Shown here one piece after another: positions 1 through 6,477 of a stretch of DNA of 8,667 nucleotides. The stretch's first letter is position 1. Every line of letters starts with the position of its first letter. Source of the DNA: JANWZL01 sp037445185. Its GTDB lineage: Bacteria; Pseudomonadota; Gammaproteobacteria; Burkholderiales; Thiobacillaceae. Below the pieces are notes generated by a model. That model saw only the letters and a list, made by a program, of their open reading frames with translations. It did no database searches and was not told the DNA's origin. The position numbers and the translations under genes were made by a program. The stretch spans positions 1 through 8,667 of the forward strand of contig JBBIKZ010000105.1 of the NCBI GenBank assembly GCA_037445185.1. Direction: 5' to 3'.

Positions 1-52
1 TTCAATCTAGTATCCCGGCCGAGCTCTGCCAGGCCCGGTAGGGGAGGAGCCC

Positions 53-1003
53 TCAGACGCCCGCCTGCGCGTTCTCCCGCACCAGATCCCGATAGACCCG
101 CCAGCGCTCCGGCATGATCTGGCCGTAGGCGACGGCCGCCAGGACGGCGCAATCGGGCTCCTTCAGGTGGCGGCAGTCATGGAAACGGCATTGCCCCGCC
201 AGGCGACGGAATTCGGGGAAGGCCGCCTGCAGCTCGGCCAGGTTCAGGTGACGCAGCCCAAACGCCTGCATGCCGGGTGAATCGATGATCGCCCCGCCTT
301 CAGGCAGCCGATACAGGCGGGTATGGGTGGTGGTGTGCCGGCCGGTGTCGAGCGCCACCGACACCTCGGCGGTCTCGACCCTGGCCTCCGGCACGAGGGC
401 GTTGATGAGCGTGCTCTTGCCCACCCCCGAGGCGCCGACCAACACCGAGGTGCGCCCTGCCAGCCAGGGGCGCAGCGGGCCGACGTCCTGCCTGGCGGAC
501 AGGCATATCAGGGGGTAGCCCAGATCGGCATAGGCACGCAGCTCGCTCAGGTAGGCCGACGTTTCGGGCAGATCGCGCTTGTTCAACAGGATCAGGGACT
601 CGATCCCGGCGGCCTCGGCGGCGACCAGACAGCGGGTGAGCAGTTCGACGCGCGGGGTGGGGACCGCCGCCGTCACCACGATGACCCGGTCGACGTTTGC
701 GGCCAGCAGTTTCGAACGGTATTCGTCCGAGCGCCACAGGAGGTTGTCCCGTGGCAGGATGCGTTCGATCACCCCGGCGGACGCACCGGTGGGGCGGATC
801 TCCACCCGGTCGTTGCAGGCCACGCCTCCCTTCTTGCCGCGGGTGACGCATTCGAACGGCGCACCCTCCACCTCGACCAGGGAGTGCCGGCCATGGGTCG
901 CAACCACCTGGCCGGTGAGGAGGCGGCCGTTTACCGCCATGCGCGTGGGAGGGGTTGGCGCCTGAGCGCGGCGAACCTCACCCGCCGCCGCGGCGGTGGC
1001 CAT
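53..1003 (-). CDS. rsgA: RsgA, small-ribosomal-subunit assembly GTPase
   Basis: Circularly permuted GTPase that acts in late maturation of the 30S subunit in the cytoplasm. From the start chosen here (316 residues) the order is an OB-fold N-terminal part (about 25-90), then G4 NKRD (141-144), G1/P-loop GASGVGKST (190-198) and G3 DSPGM (241-245). A C-terminal zinc site follows with C272, C277, H279 and C285. The G4-G1-G3 order and this CxxxxCxHxxxxxC pattern are diagnostic of RsgA. The start is uncertain. The open frame extends upstream to 1207, but that part overlaps phhB and reads as a shadow of it. ATG at 1003 gives a normal length but has only a G-run before it, and ATG at 940 (295 residues, MAVNGRLL) is the alternative. 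It lies 46 bases after phhB and is the last gene of the minus-strand run. Identity is nearly certain; only the N-terminus is open. Confidence 0.96.
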   Translation of the reverse strand: MATAAAAGEVRRAQAPTPPTRMAVNGRLLTGQVVATHGRHSLVEVEGAPFECVTRGKKGGVACNDRVEIRPTGASAGVIERILPRDNLLWRSDEYRSKLLAANVDRVIVVTAAVPTPRVELLTRCLVAAEAAGIESLILLNKRDLPETSAYLSELRAYADLGYPLICLSARQDVGPLRPWLAGRTSVLVGASGVGKSTLINALVPEARVETAEVSVALDTGRHTTTHTRLYRLPEGGAIIDSPGMQAFGLRHLNLAELQAAFPEFRRLAGQCRFHDCRHLKEPDCAVLAAVAYGQIMPERWRVYRDLVRENAQAGV

Positions 1004-1049
1004 CCCCCCGCGGCGGGCCAGGCCGTATGCCGGCCTGCGTCGGCAGGGT

Positions 1050-1391
1050 TCATAACTCGAACAGGGCGTCGATCTTGGCCGCGCAGATGAAGTCGCTCTC
1101 CGACAGGCCATTGATTGCATGGGTGACGTATTCCACGCGGCAGGTGTTGTAGCCGACGGTGAGGTCGGGATGGTGACCCTGCTGGTGCGAAACCCAGGCG
1201 ATGGCATTGACGAAGGTCATGGTCACGTAGTGATCGGGAAAGCCGAAGTCCTTGCGCAGCTTGCCGTCCACCACCTGCCACCCTTTGAGCTCGGGCAGCA
1301 GCCGTGCGATCTCCGCCTCGCTCAAGGGCGGCACGCCGCCCTCGCACGGTTTGCACTTGCCCTTGGCCAGATCACAGAAGACGTCTGCCAT
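1050..1391 (-). CDS. phhB: Pterin-4a-carbinolamine dehydratase (PCD/DCoH family)
   Basis: Dehydrates 4a-hydroxytetrahydrobiopterin, the product of aromatic amino acid hydroxylases, back toward the dihydropterin; a cytoplasmic enzyme. The 113-residue length fits the family. The active-site signature is visible as GHHPDLTVGYN (72-82, with H73, H74 and P75), followed by H91 and GLSESD (95-100). The N-terminus has the Cys-bearing KCKPCEGGVPPL segment (12-23) common in proteobacterial members. ATG at 1391 sits 9 bases after the cytochrome stop, and its likely ribosome binding site (TGAGG) overlaps that stop codon, suggesting translational coupling. No phenylalanine hydroxylase gene is in the window, so its pterin partner is unknown here. 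In many bacteria lacking the hydroxylase next door the physiological role remains uncertain. The family call is firm; the symbol is by family only. Confidence 0.94.
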   Translation of the reverse strand: MADVFCDLAKGKCKPCEGGVPPLSEAEIARLLPELKGWQVVDGKLRKDFGFPDHYVTMTFVNAIAWVSHQQGHHPDLTVGYNTCRVEYVTHAINGLSESDFICAAKIDALFEL

Positions 1392-1400
1392 GGCGCGGCC

Positions 1401-1709
1401 TCATTTGAACTTGTAGAAGGTGGCGTTGAGATAGGCCCCCAGGTTCGCCTCGTCCTCGGGGAAGAGCTGGGTGCCCAGCATGGCGTTGCAGGTGGAGATC
1501 TGCTGCGCCAGGGCGGAGGCGTTTTTCACCCGGCGATCGGCCCGCGTGTAGATCCTCGAACCATCGCCGCCGAAGCGCGAGATGTGGCAGGACGCGCACA
1601 ACTCCTTGTGCAGTTTTTCGCCCGCCTTGACGTCGCCCTTGGCGAAGGGGGCGGCGTGCAGGCCCAGGGGCAGGGCGGTCAGGGCCAGGATCATCAGCTG
1701 TGCTTTCAT
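1401..1709 (-). CDS. Small periplasmic c-type cytochrome (class I-like)
   Basis: A 102-residue secreted monoheme cytochrome c. Residues 1-20 form a signal peptide (Lys at position 2, hydrophobic core LMILALTALPLGL, likely cleavage after LHAA), so the mature protein of about 82 residues would be periplasmic. The heme-binding motif is CASCH (38-42). M77 in the segment STCNAMLGTQLFPEDE (72-87) is the best candidate for the distal axial ligand, and the C-terminal helix NLGAYLNATFYKF (89-101) matches the end of class I folds. C74, three residues before M77, is an extra cysteine outside the heme motif. A strong ribosome binding site (GAGGAGG) precedes ATG 1709. It is 13 bases from the M48 stop and 9 bases before phhB, so it is co-transcribed with housekeeping genes rather than with an oxidase or dehydrogenase. 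The electron partner is unknown. The cytochrome call is firm; the function is not. Confidence 0.9.
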   Translation of the reverse strand: MKAQLMILALTALPLGLHAAPFAKGDVKAGEKLHKELCASCHISRFGGDGSRIYTRADRRVKNASALAQQISTCNAMLGTQLFPEDEANLGAYLNATFYKFK

Positions 1710-1722
1710 GGTTTCCTCCTCG

Positions 1723-2991
1723 TCAGGCGCGCAGGGGCTGCGCGGTCATGCTGCTGAGCGACGACAGTCTGCGGATGCGTTCCGTCGCCTTGGGATGGCT
1801 GTCGTAAAAGATGGAGTAGAGGGGATCGGGCGTCAGGGTGGCGGCATTGTCCCGATACAGACGCACCAGGGCGGCGATGAGGTGGCCGGGTTCGCTCACC
1901 TGGGCGGCGAAGGCATCGGCCTCGAACTCGTGCTTGCGCGAGTAGAGGCTCATGAGCGGCGAGAGGGGGAAGAGGAAGACCGGCAGCACGAGGAAGAACA
2001 AGGCCAGCGCGGTCGCATCCGTCTGGGCCGCCACGTTGAGCCCGGTATAGAACCAGGCGGATTCCTTCAGCCAGGCCAGAACCAGCAGCAGCGCCAGACT
2101 GACCACGAACATGAAGGCGATGCGCTTGCTGACATGGCGCCGCTTGAAGTGACCGAGCTCGTGCGCGAGGACGGCCTCGGTCTGGTCCGGCGAGAGCTGG
2201 GTGAGCAGGGTGTCGAAGAAGACGATGCGCTTGGATCTGCCCAGGCCGGTGAAATAGGCATTGCCGTGGCTGGAGCGGCGCGAGCCGTCCATCACGAACA
2301 CGCCGTCCGACTTGAAGCCCGTGCGCTCCAACAGCCGTTCGATGCGCTGCTTCAGGGCGGCATCCGTCAGCGGGGTGAATTTGTTGAAGAGGGGCGCGAT
2401 CAGGGTGGGATACACCGCCAGCACCAGCAGGTTGAAGCCCATCCAGGCGAGCCACACCCACAGCCACCACAGCTCGCCCATGGCGCCCATCAGCCACAGT
2501 ACGAGCAGGATCAGCGGCCCGCCCAGCGCCAGGCCGAGGCCGGTCTGCTTGACCAGGTCGGCGACGAACCCGGCCAGGGTCTGACGATTGAAGCCGAAAC
2601 GCGCCTCGATGCGAAACTGGCGATAGAGCCCTAGCGGGAGCTCGGCGGCCGAGAGCAGGAGGGCCAAGGTCAGCAGCAGCAGGGTTCCCTGCAAAAGCGG
2701 GGCATCGACGAGGCCGGCAACCCGTTCATGCAACCACTGCAGCCCCCCGCCCAGCGTGAACGCCCACAGCAGAGCCGCTTCGAGTGCCAGGTGCACGATG
2801 CCCAGGCGGGTCTTGGCCAGGGTGTAGTCGGCCGCCCGCTGATGCTCGGCCAGGGTGATGCTGTCGGCGAAGGCCGCCGGCACCGCGTGACGATTGAGCC
2901 AGACATGGCGCATCTGGCGCAGGGCCAGCCACAGCCGCAGACCGAAGGTCAGGACGAAGACGGCGAGAAACAGGCCGGTGAAGCTGGGCAT
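1723..2991 (-). CDS. M48 family membrane zinc metalloprotease (Ste24/CAAX prenyl protease 1-like)
   Basis: A 422-residue integral membrane protease of the inner membrane. Hydrophobic segments lie at about 3-24, 62-82, 100-122, 150-172 and 176-198. The zinc site HELGH (277-281) follows, then two more hydrophobic stretches (about 291-309 and 326-347) and the third zinc ligand E355 in SRKHEFEADAFA (351-362). This order, with an N-terminal multi-pass domain before HExxH, is that of Ste24 rather than the shorter HtpX. Bacterial Ste24-like proteins are thought to act in membrane protein quality control; they do not process prenylated CAAX substrates as in eukaryotes, and the native substrate is unknown. 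ATG 2991 is the first possible start, since an in-frame TAA lies 6 bases upstream. The ribosome binding site is weak. It is the first gene of the four-gene minus-strand run and is divergent from orn. Confidence 0.95.
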   Translation of the reverse strand: MPSFTGLFLAVFVLTFGLRLWLALRQMRHVWLNRHAVPAAFADSITLAEHQRAADYTLAKTRLGIVHLALEAALLWAFTLGGGLQWLHERVAGLVDAPLLQGTLLLLTLALLLSAAELPLGLYRQFRIEARFGFNRQTLAGFVADLVKQTGLGLALGGPLILLVLWLMGAMGELWWLWVWLAWMGFNLLVLAVYPTLIAPLFNKFTPLTDAALKQRIERLLERTGFKSDGVFVMDGSRRSSHGNAYFTGLGRSKRIVFFDTLLTQLSPDQTEAVLAHELGHFKRRHVSKRIAFMFVVSLALLLVLAWLKESAWFYTGLNVAAQTDATALALFFLVLPVFLFPLSPLMSLYSRKHEFEADAFAAQVSEPGHLIAALVRLYRDNAATLTPDPLYSIFYDSHPKATERIRRLSSLSSMTAQPLRA

Positions 2992-3012
2992 GACGGCTTA
3001 GCAGCAAAAAAC

Positions 3013-3037
3013 CACTTAAACATCATGGTATTAAGTG
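3013..3037. repeat. Inverted repeat in the divergent M48/orn control region
   Basis: CACTTAA at 3013-3019 is the exact reverse complement of TTAAGTG at 3031-3037, with 11 bases between. It is AT-rich in a GC-rich setting and sits between the two divergent starts. It could be an operator or a small hairpin in the M48 leader. No regulator family is recognised from it. Confidence 0.4.
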
Positions 3038-3060
3038 CGGTCTGGGACGGCTTCGCGACG

Positions 3061-3069
3061 ATTATGCCA
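3061..3069 (-). promoter_or_regulatory. Candidate extended -10 promoter of the M48-rsgA run
   Basis: On the minus strand the bases read TGGCATAAT, an extended -10 box (TGn followed by CATAAT, five of six matches to TATAAT). No good -35 is seen 17 bases upstream, which is tolerated by extended -10 promoters. Transcription would begin near 3054, giving a leader of about 62 bases before the M48 start that contains the 3013-3037 inverted repeat. No equally good promoter for orn was found in this region. Confidence 0.4.
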
Positions 3070-3099
3070 CAATACCCTGACTTGCTTTGAGGAGGCCCC

Positions 3100-3645
3100 A
3101 TGCCGCAATGCGATACCCATCTGGTCTGGCTCGATATGGAGATGAGCGGGCTCGACCCCGACACCAACCGCATCCTGGAGGTGGCCATGGTGGTCACCGA
3201 CAAGGACCTGGGGATGGTGGCGGAAGGGCCCGTGCTGGTGGTGCATCAGCCCGATGCCGTGCTGGACGCCATGGACAGCTGGAACAAGGGCACGCACGGC
3301 AAATCCGGCCTGATCGACAAGGTCAGGGCCTCGCGGCTGACCGAGGCGGACGTCGAGGCGCAGCTGCTCTCTTTCATGCAGCAGTACGTCCCCAAACGCA
3401 CCTCGCCCATGTGCGGCAATTCCATCTGCCAGGACCGGCGCTTTCTCGTCCGCTACATGCCCGCGCTGGAGGCGTATTTTCATTACCGCAACCTGGACGT
3501 CTCCACGCTCAAGGAGTTGTCGGCCCGCTGGCGGCCGGAGCTCAAGGACGGCTTCAAGAAGGAGAACAAGCACACCGCCTTGGCCGATATCTACGAATCC
3601 ATCGGCGAACTCAGGTATTACCGCGAGCACTTCATCAAAGGTTGA
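3100..3645 (+). CDS. orn: Oligoribonuclease
   Basis: A 3'-to-5' exonuclease of the DEDDh group that degrades very short RNAs, including dinucleotides such as pGpG from cyclic-di-GMP breakdown; cytoplasmic, usually a homodimer. The 181-residue length is typical. The four acidic residues and the general base are all present: D12 and E14 in WLDMEMSGLDP, D112 in GNSICQDRRFL, H158 and D163 in NKHTALADI. The start is fixed by GAGGAGG at 3089-3095, four bases before ATG 3100. A divergent M48 protease lies upstream and glgP 102 bases downstream on the same strand. The conserved gene, intact motifs and standard length make this a certain call. Its role in clearing pGpG could matter for exopolysaccharide control, but nothing in this window shows that. 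Confidence 0.98.
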   Translation: MPQCDTHLVWLDMEMSGLDPDTNRILEVAMVVTDKDLGMVAEGPVLVVHQPDAVLDAMDSWNKGTHGKSGLIDKVRASRLTEADVEAQLLSFMQQYVPKRTSPMCGNSICQDRRFLVRYMPALEAYFHYRNLDVSTLKELSARWRPELKDGFKKENKHTALADIYESIGELRYYREHFIKG

Positions 3646-3677
3646 CAGTGCATGGGTAGGTTGTCGCACCGGCATCT

Positions 3678-3693
3678 GCCGCCGCAAGGCGGC
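3678..3693 (+). repeat. GC-rich hairpin with GCAA tetraloop between orn and glgP
   Basis: GCCGCC (3678-3683) and GGCGGC (3688-3693) form a perfect 6-base-pair stem closed by GCAA, a stable GNRA-type loop. It begins 33 bases after the orn stop. No T-run follows on either strand, so it does not look like an intrinsic terminator. It may instead protect the 3' end of orn mRNA or be an incidental structure in the glgP leader. Confidence 0.45.
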
Positions 3694-3747
3694 GCGCCGA
3701 TCGCCACCTTACCGACCACCATCCGTAGTCAGAAAAGGAACAAGAAC

Positions 3748-6300
3748 ATGAAACCCGGCACCCCCTTCGTCATCGAGGTCAATCCCCGTCTGCCCCGCCG
3801 TCTCTCGCGCCTGACCGAGCTGTCGGAAAACCTCTGGTACAGTTGGGACCACCTCACCCGCACCCTGTTCGCCCGCCTGCACCCGGGCCTTTGGGACGCG
3901 GTCGGACACAATCCCAAGGCCTTCCTCAAGCGGGTGGACGAGCAGCGCCTGGTCGATGCTGCGGAGGATCACATCTTCCTGGGTAATTACAACCGGGTGC
4001 TGTCGGCCTTTGACACCTATTTGAGCGAGCCCCTGCGCCTGGAGCAGCACCTGGACCTCGAGGCGGGGGACCTGATCGCCTATTTCTGCGCCGAGTATGG
4101 CCTGCACGAGAGCTTCCCCGTCTATTCGGGCGGTCTGGGCATCCTCGCCGGCGACCATTGCAAGAGCGCCTCCGACCTGCGGCTGCCCTTCGTGACCGTG
4201 GGCCTGCTCTACCGGCAGGGCTATTTCGCGCAGAAGATCGACAACGACGGCAACCAGATCGCGACCTACACCGACGCCGACTTCGACGACCTGCCCATAG
4301 AGCCCGCCCGGCGCGAGGACGGCAGCGAGGTGCACGTGCACGTCGAGATGCCCGGCCGACGGGTGGAAGTGAAGGTCTGGGTGGCGCACATCGGCCACAT
4401 CAAGCTCTATCTGCTGGACACCGACCTGCCGGCGAACCGGGCCGAGGACCGCTACATCACCCACCAGCTCTATGGCGGCGACCGGCATACCCGCATCCAG
4501 CAGGAGATCGTGCTCGGTGTCGGCGGCATCCGCGCCCTGGAACAGCTGGGCATCAAGCCCACCGTCTACCACATCAACGAGGGTCATGCCGCCTTCCTGG
4601 TGCTGGAACGCATACGCCGCAAGGCCAAGACGGGTCTGTCCTTCCATGCCGCCCTGGAGGCGGTGGCCGCCTCCACCGTGTTCACCACGCACACGCCCGT
4701 GCCGGCGGGGCACGACCACTTCGCCGAGGAGATGATCTGGGACTACTTCGGCAACTGCTGCAACGACCTCGGCGTGGGCCGCGAGGAGTTCATGCGGCTG
4801 GGGGGCGCCGGGCATGGTCAGGACTTCAACATGACCAAGCTGGCCCTGCACGGCTCGCGCCACTACAACGGTGTGTCGCGCATCCACGGTGAGGTCTCCG
4901 CGCGCATCTGCGCCGACATCTGGCCGCAGGTGAGCCCCCAGGAGTCGCCCATGACCTACATCACCAACGGCGTGCACGTGCCCACCGTGCTCGCCCACGA
5001 GTGGCAGGATCTGTTCGACAACAAGCTCGGTTATGAATGGCGCCGGCGGCTACGCGACGTCGATTTCTGGCAGCGCGTCGAGTCCATCCCAGACAACCAG
5101 TTCTGGTCCGTGCACCAGACGCTCAAGGCCCAGATGCTGCACACCGTACGCTACCGCTACACCCAGCAGCACCTGCGCAACCACGGCTCCGAGGCGCACC
5201 TGGAGCGTATGCTCAAGTATGCCAAGCCGCTCGATCCCAACGTGCTGACCATAGGCTTCGCGCGTCGCTTCGCCACCTACAAACGGGCCACGCTGATCCT
5301 GGAGAACCTGGACTGGCTGCGCGAGATCGTGCACGACGAGAAGCGTCCGGTGCTCTTCATCTTTGCCGGCAAGGCCCACCCGGCCGACAAACCCGGGCAG
5401 GAGTTGATCCGCCGCATACACGAGATCACCCGTAGCGCCGAATTCGAAGGCAAGTTCCTGCTGGTGGAGGGCTATGACCTGGGCCTGGCGCGGCGGCTCG
5501 TCTCCGGGGTGGACGTCTGGCTCAACAACCCCATCTACCCGCTGGAGGCCTCCGGGACCTCCGGCATGAAGGCCGGCATGAACGGCGTCATCAACCTGTC
5601 GGTCCTGGATGGCTGGTGGGGCGAGGGTTACGACGGGACCAACGGCTGGGCCATCCGCCCGGCACCGGAATACTACGACGACGCGCGCCGCAACCTGGAA
5701 GACAGCCGTGACCTGTACGAGCTGCTGCAGGATCAGGTCATCCCCATGTATTACCGGCGCAACGAGCTGGGCTTCTCGCCCGAGTGGATCAAGATGGCCA
5801 AGCGCTCCATCGCCACGCTGCTGCCGCGTTTCAATTCCACGCGCATGGTCGTCGAGTATGTGAACCGCTTCTACGCCCCCGCCAGCCGGCAGTGGCGCCG
5901 CTACTCCGAAAACGGCTTCGCCGCAGCCAAGGTGCTGGCCGACTGGAAGGCCCGGGTGCGTGAGGCCTGGGGCGGCGTCTCCATCCGCCGCCTGGACGAC
6001 CCGCGCCGTCGCATCACCTTCGGCGAGAGCATGGACCTCAGGGTCTCGGTCAACCTGAACGGCCTCACCCCGGAGGACGTGCGTGTCGAGCTCCTGATCG
6101 GCAGCGCCTCCAAGAACGGCCAGGACAAGGACCTGACGGTGCTGCAGTTCCGGGCGGTCAGCTGTACCGGCAACGAGTGCGATTTCTCGCTCGAGCTCAC
6201 GCCCGAACTGTGCGGCCGGCTGCTCTACCGCATACGGGTCTATCCCTACCACGAACTGCTCACCCATCCCTTCGAGACCGGGCTGATGGTCTGGCTCTGA
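3748..6300 (+). CDS. glgP: Alpha-glucan (glycogen/maltodextrin) phosphorylase, GT35
   Basis: Removes glucose units from alpha-1,4-glucans with phosphate, giving glucose-1-phosphate; cytoplasmic and PLP-dependent. Its 850 residues match the longer DUF3417-type bacterial alpha-glucan phosphorylases. The N-terminal DUF3417-like part holds NLWYSWDHLTR and GHNPKAFL. Core motifs are YSGGLGILAGDH (126-137), INEGHAAF (276-283), THTPVPAGHDHF, TNGVHVPT, GFARRFATYKR (503-513) and FAGKAHPADKPG. The PLP site is EASGTSGMKAGMNG (600-613) with K608 as the Schiff-base lysine. A C-terminal extension of about 110 residues (about 740-850) looks beta-rich and is not part of the catalytic core. The start is chosen because AAGGA (3735-3739) lies 8 bases before ATG 3748; the frame is open back to 3652 but that part lacks family sequence. 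No glycogen synthase, branching or debranching gene is adjacent. Confidence 0.96.
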   Translation: MKPGTPFVIEVNPRLPRRLSRLTELSENLWYSWDHLTRTLFARLHPGLWDAVGHNPKAFLKRVDEQRLVDAAEDHIFLGNYNRVLSAFDTYLSEPLRLEQHLDLEAGDLIAYFCAEYGLHESFPVYSGGLGILAGDHCKSASDLRLPFVTVGLLYRQGYFAQKIDNDGNQIATYTDADFDDLPIEPARREDGSEVHVHVEMPGRRVEVKVWVAHIGHIKLYLLDTDLPANRAEDRYITHQLYGGDRHTRIQQEIVLGVGGIRALEQLGIKPTVYHINEGHAAFLVLERIRRKAKTGLSFHAALEAVAASTVFTTHTPVPAGHDHFAEEMIWDYFGNCCNDLGVGREEFMRLGGAGHGQDFNMTKLALHGSRHYNGVSRIHGEVSARICADIWPQVSPQESPMTYITNGVHVPTVLAHEWQDLFDNKLGYEWRRRLRDVDFWQRVESIPDNQFWSVHQTLKAQMLHTVRYRYTQQHLRNHGSEAHLERMLKYAKPLDPNVLTIGFARRFATYKRATLILENLDWLREIVHDEKRPVLFIFAGKAHPADKPGQELIRRIHEITRSAEFEGKFLLVEGYDLGLARRLVSGVDVWLNNPIYPLEASGTSGMKAGMNGVINLSVLDGWWGEGYDGTNGWAIRPAPEYYDDARRNLEDSRDLYELLQDQVIPMYYRRNELGFSPEWIKMAKRSIATLLPRFNSTRMVVEYVNRFYAPASRQWRRYSENGFAAAKVLADWKARVREAWGGVSIRRLDDPRRRITFGESMDLRVSVNLNGLTPEDVRVELLIGSASKNGQDKDLTVLQFRAVSCTGNECDFSLELTPELCGRLLYRIRVYPYHELLTHPFETGLMVWL

Positions 6301-6311
6301 TCGCCCGGGAC

Positions 6312-6351
6312 CGGGTCTCACCCCGCCAGCGCTCCGGGGGGCGCTGACCCG
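6312..6351 (+). terminator. Possible stem-loop at the 3' end of glgP
   Basis: Starting 11 bases after the glgP stop, CGGGT (6312-6316) pairs with ACCCG (6347-6351). Inside it CAGCGC (6327-6332) pairs with GCGCTG (6341-6346), with about ten unpaired bases on the left arm. The two stems can stack. There is no T-run, so at best it is a non-canonical terminator or an mRNA 3'-end stabiliser. Confidence 0.4.
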
Positions 6352-6357
6352 ATGTAG

Positions 6358-6390
6358 CGGGGGATGCGAAGGCTGCGGTCGGGGGATGCG
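6358..6390. repeat. Direct repeat CGGGGGATGCG, two copies 22 bases apart
   Basis: The 11-base word is identical at 6358-6368 and 6380-6390, with start-to-start spacing of 22 bases, close to two helical turns. A partial third copy (GATGCG) occurs at 6402-6407. The copies lie 88-120 bases before the xrtB start. This is compatible with a pair of same-face protein binding sites, but no known site is recognised. Confidence 0.45.
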
Positions 6391-6420
6391 TTGTCTGCGA
6401 CGATGCGAGCCGACACCCGG

Positions 6421-6438
6421 AACCGTAGGCCTCCGGTT
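6421..6438. repeat. Imperfect palindrome upstream of xrtB
   Basis: The arms AACCG (6421-6425) and CGGTT (6434-6438) flank one mismatch on each side and a central AGGCCT palindrome, giving 18 bases of near-perfect dyad symmetry. The centre is about 46 bases before the predicted xrtB transcription start, a position typical of activator or overlapping repressor sites. It is not assigned to any regulator. Confidence 0.35.
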
Positions 6439-6460
6439 GTAACAAAATGTCATCGTCTCC

Positions 6461-6469
6461 TGCTATCCT
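6461..6469 (+). promoter_or_regulatory. Extended -10 box immediately before xrtB
   Basis: TGCTATCCT at 6461-6469 fits an extended -10 element (TGn plus TATCCT, four of six matches to TATAAT). TTGTAA at 6437-6442 resembles a -35 but is 21 bases away, longer than the usual 16-18. Transcription would start near 6476, only about two bases before ATG 6478, and no ribosome binding site lies between. This suggests a leaderless or nearly leaderless mRNA, if the promoter is real. Confidence 0.4.
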
Positions 6470-6477
6470 CTCGCCGC

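Noticed and set aside
1..52. Possible terminator after rsgA
   Set aside because: GC-rich words (CCGGCC, GGCCCGG) do not form a clean stem and no T-run follows on the minus strand; nothing could be supported.
1004..1207. N-terminal extension of rsgA in the same open frame back to 1207
   Set aside because: It lies entirely in the phhB coding region and the phhB/rsgA gap, and its Ser/Thr/Pro/Arg-rich translation is typical of an out-of-frame shadow; RsgA family sequence begins only after about 1003 or 940.
1119..2634. Long plus-strand open frames opposite the cytochrome and M48 genes
   Set aside because: These are Gln/Glu/Gly/Arg-rich complements of well-identified minus-strand genes, as expected at high GC; no domain or start signal.
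3652..3747. Upstream start for glgP at ATG 3652
   Set aside because: It adds 32 residues without family resemblance, has no ribosome binding site, and reads through the GC hairpin; ATG 3748 has AAGGA at good spacing.
3709..6453. Long minus-strand open frames opposite glgP (429 and 467 codons)
   Set aside because: Antisense shadows of a highly conserved phosphorylase, Val/His/Gly/Asp-rich with no motif; length alone is explained by GC-rich codon use.
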